Below the pieces are notes generated by a model, which had not been told where the DNA came from, ran no database searches, and was given only the letters and a program-made list of their open reading frames with translations. This document shows, one piece after another, positions 44,764 through 56,400 of a DNA stretch of 64,000 nt. Source of the stretch: Macrocybe gigantea (lineage: Eukaryota; Basidiomycota; Agaricomycetes; Agaricales; Callistosporiaceae). A program made the translations under genes and the position numbers. Each line of letters starts with the position of its first letter. Position 1 is the stretch's first letter. The stretch spans positions 1 to 64,000 of the forward strand of contig SJRY01000276.1 of the NCBI GenBank assembly GCA_011319805.1, in the 5' to 3' direction.

Positions 44764-47700
44764 TCACATGAAATCGATGGCTCGCTTTCGTCCTTTCGGA
44801 GGACCAACCAGCGCATCGACTTTTCCGGACGCAGCGGGTGACACATCCAGAGGTGGAGTCGGCAGGTGCTTAACGATCTCTGGGACGGGTTTCTCAATCC
44901 ACATCCCCTCATCATTCTCATCTTCACGTCTCGCTTTCTCCTTCCTTTTCTTCTTTTTCGGACGGTCCTTCGACGATGATACCCCGGCCCTGTCTTCATC
45001 CACCTCAAATGAAACAAGAATAGCCTTTTTCTCTTTCCTCTTCTTCTCTTTCCCTTCCTTGAGATTCTGGGAACCCTGATCTTTTTGCAATCTCTTATCT
45101 CGCGGAATAAAAGTTGGTTTGAACGTTGCGAGATCCAGAGGCGTTGATGTCACTTCCGAAGAGGCTGAACCGTTGTGGTCTGTCGCGATGGTAGGTCGCT
45201 CTGGCGCCTTTGCCTGCGGTATTTCAGCCACAGCTGTTTCTTCGTCAGGCATATTGTCCTTTGCTTCAGGCTCGTCATCACTATCCTCGTCATCGCTCGC
45301 AAAGATGGCTTTGAATACGTCCATGGTCGGCCGCTGATACGTAAGAGTATCCTGGCCTTGCGTTTCATCTTCACCAAGGCCGACATTTGACAAGTCCCGC
45401 CGTCCAGCGCTTTCCGTCTGCGGAATCTCCTGGCTTGGTGCCGCTGAAGTAGAGCCTTGGGGAGGCGCCCGCTCCGTGGTCTGGGCAACCAACGCCCCCA
45501 CTGTGCCTTCCGTAGACATGTCGGGGCCGGATCTTTCACACCGAAGCGTTTGCACAGGAGACGCGCGGGCTGCCAAGGCTTGACCTCTCTTGTCAAGGGA
45601 CCATACATACCCATTCTGGCTGCATTCGCCTTTGGACTGATATTTTCTTCCTCCTTCGTTTCTTCTTTCACCTCCTCCTTCGCTGTCTTATTTGTGGTAG
45701 GTGTATGCAGTCCTTCATAGACCTTTGGCCCTTGTTCCACCACCGAAGCGCTAGTGAACCTCCCAGCCATAGCTCCTGACATGGGCTTGAATATTAACGC
45801 CGCTTTAGCATAATCCTCCATCTCCTTATTAAACTCATCGATGCTCTGCCCGTGACGCGGTTTTGGAGCAACTGATGAATCTTGAGTTGACTGAGATTGC
45901 AGATAGGCATGATAACGTTGCTGCTTTTGAGGATCAGCAGAAAAAGGCTGGAAGCCCTTCAATGCAGCTTCGGCAATGTGCGGCTCCGTTCGAGGGATGC
46001 GAATAGAATCCGATGTGGCCGAAGGCTTTGGCAAACCGCTATCTACGATTCGGCCCTCTGCAATAGCAGTGGTGATACGTTGCATTCGTTCGCGGTCCTT
46101 TTGCGACAAGTATTCAAAGACAGAGCGAGGCGCTGACGGTAGAGGTGTTTCACCCAACATTGTCCCTCTCTGGTACAGACCGTTAACGAGATTCATTTAA
46201 ACCTTCAGATATACGTTACCTCATCCGCCGTGATAGTTGTTCGCCATTGCTTTTGGCCAGGTTGCGCTTTTGGAGGTATTGGTTCATTCTCTTTGTCCTG
46301 ATACTGATTCCACACCCGTCTTGGATCCGGCGCCCAGCCTTTGGGGACCTCAGGTATTGGAAACCTGGAAGACGTCAGATATGGACTTCTCACTATATGA
46401 TAGACTTGCCATCGATCTTCAGCAACCGGCTTGTCAGATAGAACAAATCCCGGGAGCACGGGAAGGCCGTTGCTGAATGTGAAGGATTGAGCCGACCTCT
46501 TAAAGACATCAGACTCGCAGTGTAAGAAACGAGAAACGGAAATACACACTGTACCGATTGTCTGCATTTTACTAGCCGTCCTTCTAGTGATCACATGGTC
46601 ATCCTCATTTCGATCGCTAATGTCGTAGGCAGTCCGACGTTTGCTGGTAGTGCTGTGGTCGTAAATGTCGACATCATCCTCGTCTGCATCGTTCAAAGCA
46701 CCCAGACCGAAACCCGCTTTGAAAGACCAGGATAAGAAATAGAACGGAAAAAAACTGGTTTTGAACCCGTACCTGATATTCGCGGACCCGTTGGTGCTGC
46801 GGAATCTCTGACTCCAAGGGTTTCGTGCAGTTTCATCCCTGGCTGATAACCCAAGCCATGCGCGTTGTCCTTTCGCTCCACCAGAAGAATAGGCGTGTCG
46901 CGACGAGCGTATGTGTGCTTGGATGCTTCTTCGTCGTCATCGGGGATATTTGCGATATCGCCTGACTGGCCAGATCCAAGAGCGAGTTGCTTGTCCTGCT
47001 GTCTTTTCTGACGGTAAGTAAGACGAGGCCCAATCCCTTGACCGAGCCGCCACCCCATCTTCTTCAGTATTCGAGCGCCCGCGGAGTCCTCTGGAGGAGG
47101 AAGTAAAGACGATGCGAGAGCTTTGGCAATGGAGCTTAAGATAGGTGTGTTGGCGCAAGTTCATGTGAATGTAAAAGTGATGACTTACTCATTCTCCGCA
47201 TCTTCAGCTTGCGGCTGGCGACCACCGGTAAGATCCATCTCTTCTGTAGTGTCAACGAGCTTTCGACCTTCCCGTAGCTCTTGAAGATCCTCCTCATCCA
47301 TAAAGTCTTCGGGGCGCGAGGCCTTTTGCTTAGCACGTTCACTCCGAGACGAGACGAACGTTGACGGGGTCCATCCTGCATGTTACAAAGTGAGCAAGGG
47401 AACGCTAATTCCATAGCGAGTTTTGCACCTTCTTTCGATCCGACTGTGTTAAAATAACCAGCCGAGAACCCCCTGTGAAGGCACCATGTAACCGGCGTCG
47501 CCCCTTCTCATCTCGGACCTAGCAAATGCTCAGATGCTGTGGACAATTTTTTGAAAAGCAAAGATCGCGGACTTCCTGCTTCCATAAAGGGACAAACTCG
47601 TTCTTATCTTTCACTTTCTCAAGTGGCGGTAATGGGGTGCCAATCTATTAGGTTTTCAGTATGAGAATGTAGCATACGACAGTGGAAGTCTCACCAGACA

Positions 47701-47775
47701 AAACGATTCATTCGCCTTTGCGCTAGACGTATCTACGCCAAGTTCGCCGAGCTTTCGTTTTAGACGATTGCTCAT
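44764..47775 (-). CDS. G-patch splicing-associated protein, GPATCH1/TGH homologue
   Basis: The start MSNRLKRKLGELGVD precedes the DUF1604-like N-terminus ([47 protein letters not shown]). A G-patch follows (ILKKMGWRLGQGIGPR), then YQPGMKLHETLG, FVLSDKP, PIPEVPKGWAPDPRRVW and GRFTSAS, all in the order found in GPATCH1/TOUGH. The C-terminal region carries RPTMDVFKAIFASDDED and a basic Lys-rich tail ending GRKRAIDFM. Family members associate with spliceosomes and RNA helicases and act in pre-mRNA processing. One C seems to be missing near 45527; adding it joins LLCKRFGVKDPAP to the last exon. Divergent from the permease gene 760 bases away. Confidence 0.88.
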
Positions 47776-48536
47776 AGCAATAGCTAGTCCGTCTGACTTG
47801 GATGTTGCAGACTTGGAAATGCGTCTGACCATGTTTGGAATGTGTTTGTCATTCAAGCTCCAGCCAAACGGAGTTCCCCAGATTACGCCGAGTTGCCGAT
47901 ACCGACCACATGCATTCGGCCTCATTCGCGTCGGCGTTTCGCCACAACCTCATGGATTATGCTTGGACATCGAAATCGTTTACGTGCCAAGATCATATCC
48001 CGAGGCGACGATGCTGCTTCCGACGCTATTCGCGCGCAAAACCCTGCATCTTCTGAACGTCTAGGAGCGCAGGATGATATAGACTAGCGCAAGTAATGCC
48101 AGCTTGCGCGTTGATACCCCATATAGGCTGAAAAGTTTCCATGTGACACCTTGCGGGACATTCTCACAGTCGCCATCAAATACCAGAACATTATCCCACC
48201 CAGTAACGATATTCAGTTCATGGCTTGGGAGTCAGAGATCAGGGACTTGAGCGGATTTATTTTCCTACACCCACATCTCGTGTGGCGGGGGACCTATCTC
48301 TGCGCGTCCCTGAAATGCCATGAGCTAGGTTCGTCACAACAACTTTCCGCTTTTGCACAGGCTTCCCCTTATCTGCGCTTTCCTCATGTGCTCCAAGCTC
48401 CATTGGGGCTGATGTCAACTTGCACACCCAATTTATATTCTTGTAGCTGGCCGGGTCTTAAACAGCTGCCTTCGAGTCCCCTGACTGACATCTCTCCATT
48501 CCTGTCTTTCTTACCCACTACTGAGCATGGCAGACG
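47776..48536. other. upstream region shared by GPATCH1 and the permease gene
   Basis: About 760 bases lie between two divergent starts. Short frames on the plus strand (47835-48087 and 48151-48530) have no recognisable content and are not joined to the permease by good splice sites. Both promoters should be here. Confidence 0.5.
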
Positions 48537-51370
48537 TAGAGAAACGCAGCTCATCCAACGAGAAAGTCGGTCTGGAGCAAGACGAGCTACATTACTCTTC
48601 CCAATCCAATCCAAAGTGCGCACCTGTCGTTCTGTTGCATTCTTCCTTTCTGTGTTTAAGGTGAACCTTTAGTTATGTGATTGACATCCACGACACCGAC
48701 AGAGTTCAGCGGCGGCTCAAGGAGCGCCATGTACAGATGTTTGTCCGCTTTCTTTGCAACACGTTCTCGTTGTTGATTGTTGATTCTTCCTAGGATTGCG
48801 GTGAGTTCCTGAGTTTATTCACTTAGTTGTCTTGAGAATGCGACAATACAAATGGCATGATAGATTGCTGGCACGATAGGGACAGGTCTTTTTCTTGGCT
48901 CTGGTCTTGCACTTCGAAATGCAGGTCCTCTGGGAGCATTGATTGCTTATGCGCTTGTGGGAACGGTGGCGTATTCGTGCGTAGACATCATGGTTCGCCC
49001 TTTGACCCTACCAACATCTTAGCTGAAGTTCACTGTGCTCCATCGGCGAAATGACTACCCATGCCCCAATATCAGGAACATTTCCCCATTTTGGTAATCA
49101 CAATGATGTATCCATTTTTCTACCACTAATGGTGCATAGCTGGCAGATGGGTGGACCCGGCGCTCGGTTTTGCTGTTGGATGGGTGAGTTCTTTCCGGTG
49201 ACCAAAGTCGAGATAGATATCTAAGCCCGACTCACCACGCATATCAGAATTATTTCTATACGAACGCGTACGTCACGTTTCGCGTGTTCCGATCCCCGTC
49301 GAGTCATTGACAACCTGAAGTATTTCTATTCCCGTGGAAATCACCGCAGCCGTGCTCCTCATCACGTTCTGGGACACAAATGTATACGTCAAATTTGGCG
49401 CTTCATCTGTAACAGTACATTTTATTTTTTGCTCTAGGTATCTCATGCTCCTATCTACACTGCCGTGAGTTCTATTCAGTCTTGGACATGAGATAAGCCT
49501 AAGTCTCCCAGGTTCTCTGCGTGGTCGTATGCGCCATCAATATCCTCGGTGTGAGGTATGATACATCATTTCGACATGACGTCGGTGACTTAGGATTTTC
49601 TACAGATACTTTGGGGAATGTGAGGCCTTTCCATGATATGTTCAATAGCACAAACCAGCCTCAATGATTATCGACAGCCGAATTCTTGTTCGCCCTCATC
49701 AAGAGTATGTCCGAATACTTAGATTCTGTGATATACTCCCATTCTTACATCTCCGCCAGTCAGCCTGATAATTGGACTTATATTGGCTGGACTGGTGGTT
49801 GACTTGGGTGGTGGCCCAGACAAGGAGAGGATCGGCTTTAGAGTTGGTATCAGTATCGTCGCTCAAATGAAGCTCATTTGTTTCCTACAGTACTGGAAAC
49901 ATCCGGGACCTTTCGCGGGCGCTGGTCTAGTCAGCAATGTCAACACGGATCGATTCCTAGGAGTATTGTCTGTTTTAGTGCAAGCGGCATTCTCTTACCA
50001 GGCTATGGAATTGGTTGCTATGTGAGCTGAAGTCAACCACGCTTTTTCAAGGCACACTACAGAACTGACCCCTATTTCAGTGCTGCATCCGAGACCGAAA
50101 GTCCCCGCCGTAACATTAGCAAGGCGATTAAACGTGTCTTCTGGCGTATCTTGACGTTCTACGTATGGCGCGATCCGTCCCGCCTTCTTTTCTAAGATTC
50201 TAAGATTCTATTACAGATTCTCGGTATCCTCATAATTGGCATGCTCGTATCTTCGGGCAACGATGGATTGCTCAATGGCGCGTCAATGTACCTTTTCCTG
50301 TTTGGCAGAACGTTGTTGACTCAGAAAACAGACTCCGGAACTGCCGCCCAATCGCCATTCGTCATCGCTATGGACAAGGCTGGCATCAAAGGTGTGTGTC
50401 TCCAGAGTGGAGGCTTGATTAAATTTGATGAGTTCCCTTCTGAAGTTCTTCCACACATCGTGAACGCTGGCATCTTCACCAGTGCCTTATCGGCTGGAAA
50501 CAGTTACCTGTTCTGCTCTTCTCGAGTCTTGTACGGACTCGCACTGCGCGGTCAGGCTCCAAAACTCTTCACATATTGCACGAAAAACGGCCTACCCTTG
50601 AATGCAGTCATCGCAACTGTACGTCTACATGAATCATCGTGGGATGCCACATACCTGCTCATGCGGCCTTCCTCACCGAAAAGGGACTTTTTTCTTTCCT
50701 TTCGTTCATGAACATTTCTGCCGGGTCGGAGACTGTGTTCAAGTGGGTGATTTCATTTATAATTCAATCTGCAGTCTTACCTGACGAGTATATCTAGCTG
50801 GTTTGTGAACCTGGTAGCAACAGGGGGCTTCTTTAGCTGGCTAACGTCGAACATAACTTATCTCTACTTTTGTGAGGCTTGTTCCGCCACGACATTCCGC
50901 GTTAAATTTGTCTGACTCGAGATAGATCGGGGTATGAAAGCTCAGGGGTTCGACTTGAAGAAGAACGTCTACTACAATTCATGGCAGCCGTTTGTTGCAT
51001 GGTGGGGTGTCGGCTGGACGGCGTTCTTTATCCTCGTCAACGGCTTTGCGGTGTTCTTCAGCTTTGATGTTTCTGCCTTCTTTACGTCCTGTACGTGCTT
51101 TCGCGCGAGGCTTCAAAATTTCCCGATAACGATTTTCCCAGACATCAACATACCCATATTCTTTGGCCTATATTTTGGGTACAAAATATTTATGAAGACC
51201 AAGATATGGAAACCTGAGGAAATGGATCTAGTCACTGTAAGTCCCTTCATCATGTAGATAATGTGCTCCATCCGATTGGTGGATAGGGCATACCGACCGT
51301 GGAAGAGACGGAAATTCCAGAATCTCCACCGAAAAATATATGGGAACGTATGGCCAGGATCGTCTTTTGA
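48537..51370 (+). CDS. amino-acid permease (APC superfamily, fungal AAT type)
   Basis: The start [14 protein letters not shown] leads to a cytosolic N-terminus ([12 protein letters not shown]) and the first membrane helix with the family motif [27 protein letters not shown], here split by an intron. Later signatures are [72 protein letters not shown] and [26 protein letters not shown]. The C-terminus ends cytosolically ([14 protein letters not shown]). Twelve membrane helices are expected. The protein should import amino acids across the plasma membrane with protons; the substrate cannot be told. The gene is cut into at least 14 exons, two of them only 14 and 20 bases long. No frame repair is needed. 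Confidence 0.88.
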
Positions 51371-51507
51371 AACCACTCGTCGACAGAGCCGACATAGCTG
51401 TACGTTGTCCAGCGTATTGTACATTAGCTTGATACAGTTATACATCATCATGCGAGAGATACCTAAAGTCCCGGCCATCATAACATGCGCCCCTTTTTCC
51501 TAGCATC

Positions 51508-53138
51508 TCAGCTTAACTTCCTGAATTTCCCTTGCATCCAAACGCGGTACATCTTCAACTGTCTTTTGCGGTTGACGAGGAGCCGTCTGTCAACGCCGAG
51601 CTGCTCAATTGCGAAAAGAGGATGAGGTGGGCAATTAGCCAAGGGCGATAGCAAGCTCGGGTGAACGGAATTGACGCTGTCAGATGTTGATTCCGTCGAA
51701 TCCGGAGGTGGCGTGTTGTGATGAGACACGTCAGTCGGCGTACTGCTCCCGGACCAGGGATCTGAATGATCCGGCATCACAGAACTACTGATATCCTCAA
51801 TCGAAGCATCCTCCTGATCTTCGGCGACTTGCGTTGCGTCTCGCCCCATTTTCTGTGCCGACGTCGCCTTGGAACCTGTGAAAAGCAAAGCAAGTTCATC
51901 TGCGGTTTAAACAATGAGCACCACATATCGCATATATAGGCTGAATATATACCGAGCTCAAAGAAATAGACTCTCGTTTTATCGCCCCGAATGTAGAAAT
52001 TTTCTTCTAATAGACGACCAGCTTTAAAACGCAGTTGGGTGAGGTCATGGCGCCCGTAGTCGCGCATAAGAACGAGCCCTCCTGGTTTCAACATCTGCAG
52101 AGTCGAGTTGCGCGCTGAAGCCACGACATACCATGCATCAACAGCAACCGTACCTTGTGAATGTTAGATATAGCACGACCCCATTCGTCTGGGTGCAAGG
52201 CACTCATTACGAACACAAGAACCACTATGTCAACACTTTCTGGTTCTAAATCCGATGGCAAACCATATTCGGAGGTCGCGTCCCAAACCGATGCACGGAG
52301 AAACCCGACGGACGGAGAGCGATACAACGGGTTGTGCTGGAATACAGTATACAGATACCGGCTTTAGGATGATCAGATCCGACAGGAGAAAGGGAGAGGT
52401 GATACCTGGACCAGTTTGACTGCATGCGGTGAATAGTCATATGCGTGCAGCACTAAACTTGGATTTTGGTTGGCTGAGATCAGGGGGAAGACAGAATTAC
52501 CGGCCCCTTCGCACTCGGAATAAGCGGCGTAAGTCACGGCGACGGCAATTACTCACCGCAACCGATTTCCGCTACGCAAACGGGCCCTGCCTTACCGAAA
52601 TTGAGTGTGATGTCGGACGAGTGAGGCGTTGCAACTCACATCGTCTTTCGTGGCAGCCACGAGTTCCGGAAACTCGTTATGTAGCCTGGCAGATGGTCAA
52701 AAAAGGCCACAGATGGGTGACAACTGGTGCACGACACCATTTCCGATCTTTGAAGAAATTGCCAGCATTCGCCTTGTAAAAGGTATCCCTGCATTCTAAC
52801 GTTGGTCCCAGTTGGAAAGAAGAGAAGAGTCACAGCGAATGTCGAACCAATGCCGTGAAGGTTTGGTATTGTATCTGTGTTTTTCTTCGTCTGGTATGCG
52901 ACCTTGACGCTGCTTGGACAGGGAAGCGGTGATCTTCTCGGCTTGATCCTCAGGCGGTGGGACGTGATCCCAGGCGTTATGAGACCAGACATCATTCTCG
53001 TTGATTAGAAATCTGAAGAAATCTCGAGGTCAAACGGTCTCGTGGACTGTGCTAAACCAACCTGGAACCGAACGGAGGAAGACTTGACCCGACGTCGTGT
53101 ACTGATGATGCTGTTTTCAAGTCCTGTTCCGAAGACAT
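51508..53138 (-). CDS. tRNA N3-methylcytidine methyltransferase, METTL2/Trm140-like
   Basis: The start [13 protein letters not shown] precedes the family block [17 protein letters not shown], then [20 protein letters not shown] (across an intron), [13 protein letters not shown] and the SAM-binding [54 protein letters not shown] and [12 protein letters not shown] follow. The C-terminus [19 protein letters not shown] is diagnostic for this group. These enzymes use S-adenosylmethionine to make m3C at position 32 of certain tRNAs. An acidic Ser-rich insert of about 90 residues sits between the catalytic core and the conserved C-terminal tail; it is probably a disordered loop. Splice joins are in phase without repair. 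The start faces the second RhoGEF gene, 354 bases away. Confidence 0.88.
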
Positions 53139-53492
53139 GCTGGCCTGCAGTTTAGTGAAATGCCTGCTGTTTATGACACTGAATACGTAGAGTTCGCAAG
53201 AAAGTGATGAGTGTTGGACGATCGGCGAGGGCAGAGCTATTAATTGTGCAGATCAATTCCACGCGGGTTAGTTATGCCAAATTATCCAGATGAATCTGAT
53301 GGCCACATTCTTGCCTCCTGGCTGTACAAAAACTTTTTGCGTCCTGCTTAACAGGACCGAAAATTGCTAAGCCGAGCCTCTGTGCTTATACCCCTGCATT
53401 CTTCACCGTTGCGATCCTCGGCTCATTCATAGCTTGGCGACAATCTCACCCTCGGATAAACCCAACCATCCGCAGTTTCTGCTTGCAGAAGA
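53139..53492. promoter_or_regulatory. shared upstream region of METTL2-like and RhoGEF copy 2
   Basis: The 354 bases lie between two divergent starts and must contain both promoters. I see no further gene or repeat. Confidence 0.45.
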
Positions 53493-56400
53493 ATGTCGAC
53501 CATTGAACGCGCTGAAGGCGCCCACGATCCAGGAGATGAGCGTTTGACGCAGATGTATAACGAAGTCCTGACGGTGTTTCGACGTGGGACTGGAGGCCAA
53601 GAAAGCGCATATCCCGACGCTGGCGGTGTCGCTAATGGCACCTTTCGGTCTCAGCATCCAAGTGAGTGTCTTCGTCGGCCATCATTCGTAGTCATAGCAT
53701 GGTTCCGTAGATAGCTCTTCACCAACTGTGTCGACAACAAGGAGCCCAAGATCGTATAGACCGTTGCCACCGACCCCCGGCACCTCGTTAATGAACCACT
53801 TCTCTCCGTACAGCATCCCAGCTCCTCCCAGTAGCGTTGACAGGTATCCACACTCTCCAAACTCCACAAGGGCTGTACTAACGGCGTCTTCGACAGAAAT
53901 GAAGGAAGCTCTCAGTCAATAATTGGGGTTGCCGGCCCGTCGTTTCCGACCTCTGGTGGTCCTGTGCGGCCCATCGAGTTGTCTCAAAATCCGGATGAAC
54001 ATATCCGTGCTGCTCTTCCCAGCCATGGAGCATCCAGTCCACCCCAAACAGCTTTCAGATACTTTGAAGAAGTCGTGCCACCGACACCTACTTCGTCCGA
54101 ATCACAAGCAGGCCCGTCCGCTCCTCCTTACCCAGGACAAGCAGACGTCAGCCCAGGAAACCACCTTTATCAGCCTTTACCGCCCGCCACGGGCGAGGGC
54201 CCTTCTTCCTATCACAACCATCGTCGTAATGTACAACCGTATTCAGATCACACTGACCCAGCACGTCAAACGCAGTCTCCTTGTAAGTATCCTTCGGCTT
54301 TCAGACACTGCACTCGTTGACACCAGTCAGATGCTGCTGAAAGATTACTTCCTACGCCAGAATCACAACCGCCTCATCCAGTTTACGGACGAACGGTGGA
54401 CAGAAACCAAATCACTAGTCATATCCTCGCCTCGTCATCCGATATCGCAGGTTACACGCTTCACCGCGCTAATTCAACAAGCTCTTCAAATTCCTACACA
54501 TATTCTGACGTCGATGTGTATCCGATCGTCCACTCGCCGCCCCCCGCCGCTCGAGCTGAGCTCGGCCGGCGCAATACCACCACACTTCATGCTATTATCT
54601 ATGGTGGCCGCGACAACATGACGGAATATTCTGGACCCGCTGAGGAAGAAGTATATCCGGCAGAGGAATCTTTCGTTAACTATTCCCTTCTTTCTCACCT
54701 GGCTGTTCTACTCCGAGATCATGTCGTTCGCGGTGTCCATGTGATGGGCAATGTGCCTTATCCAAATGCCTTCACTGGAAGAGATGTAGTGGTGAATATA
54801 TCTCTTCGTGTCTCGTAGAGGGAGCGTCCTGAAACATGTTTCCAGACCACCGTCCAGACGCAGATACACCGTGAATTAGTCGAATACCAAAGCGGGACAG
54901 CAGGGGATAGAAAAGCCGCCCTGCATGTGGCGCGCAGTCTTCAAAACCAGCTTTTTTTTCACGAAGTCGAATGGAACGGACGAGTGCTCCAAGATGGTGT
55001 AGAAGATGTATACAGATTCTTGGACGAGCAGGAAGACGAAAGACCTGTCGAGCAAGAGCTTCCAACCAGCGTTGTCACGTTCTTGACGAGGTGTTATTCG
55101 GTGCTTTGTGAAAAGGGCATGGAGTGTTATTCGCCTCGGTGCCCTCGAAAGGTAGACGGTTTTTTTTTCCGATCACATCAATCATTAATTCCACCCTATA
55201 GAATAAAGCACTGCTGCAAATGCTATCCAAGGATAATGAGCCACCCGCTAGCGAACGTTGGACCGTTCCCCCCGATGTTATAATAAGGCTATCTGGTCGT
55301 GAAAAGCATCGCCAAATGCTTATTCGCAAACTGATCAATAAGGAGGAGGAATACATCGCGGATCTCGATCATGTAGACAGCGCTTTTGTTCAGCCATTGT
55401 TCACCGCAGACCCACCGATCATCCCGCAGCTGGAATTGCAAGAATTCATCGACGACGTCTTCAACAACATTCTTGAAATACGAGAGTGCAATCGCAGGTT
55501 CTTGGACATCATGTACGTTCGCCAACGGGAACAATCTCATCTGCAGGTCATTCAAGAGATTGGGGATATATTGCTTGATGCTGCTACTGAGTTTCGACAA
55601 GTCTATCCGAGCTACATTGGGCACTTTTCGTTGGCCTTAAAGCGACTGCACACGGAACTCGAACGCAATGCTAACTTCCGTCGGTACATCGAGGTCATTG
55701 GAATTTTCACTCTTTATCAACCTTTTCTGATGCGGCAGCTTTTGAGCAGCGATGTTCACGGCACTCGTCTTTGACACCGGATGATGGCTCTGTCCATGAT
55801 CTGGAGTACTACCTGACACGACCATATGAACATCTGCGCAGATATCCCAATCTGCTTAATGCCATACTGAAAGAGACCACCAAAGGCAACCCTGAGGCGG
55901 AATATCTCAAAGAGGCCATAGATGCAATCAAAAACCTCGACACCGCGGCCCAGCTCTGGACATTTCAATATGACATGTGCAATGGACCAACGGCAAATTG
56001 GCAATGGCAGGACCTCGTTCCTCCGCACCAGCGACAAACGATATCGAATGAAGAGAGTCAACGGCAAGCGTAAGTGGCAAATTCCAAAGGAGGAATTCAC
56101 CGGAAACTCACTCACGCTCAATAGCACGATATTCGAGTTGATCAAAGGTGAGATGGAGTATGTCAGAGACTTGGAAAATATCGAGGCAGTACGGACTGTT
56201 CAATTTTGAATGTGTATCGCGTCTATTTACTGACAATTATCAGGTATTTCTGCGACCCCTGAGGCAGGCAGACCCGCCCATCATACCGCCCGATCGATTG
56301 GACAGCTTTATCCGAGATGTCTTCCACAATTTCGCAGAACTTCATGCACATCACACTCTGTTGGTCAAGAAGCTCCACGAGATTCAGCGGGAGGAACACC

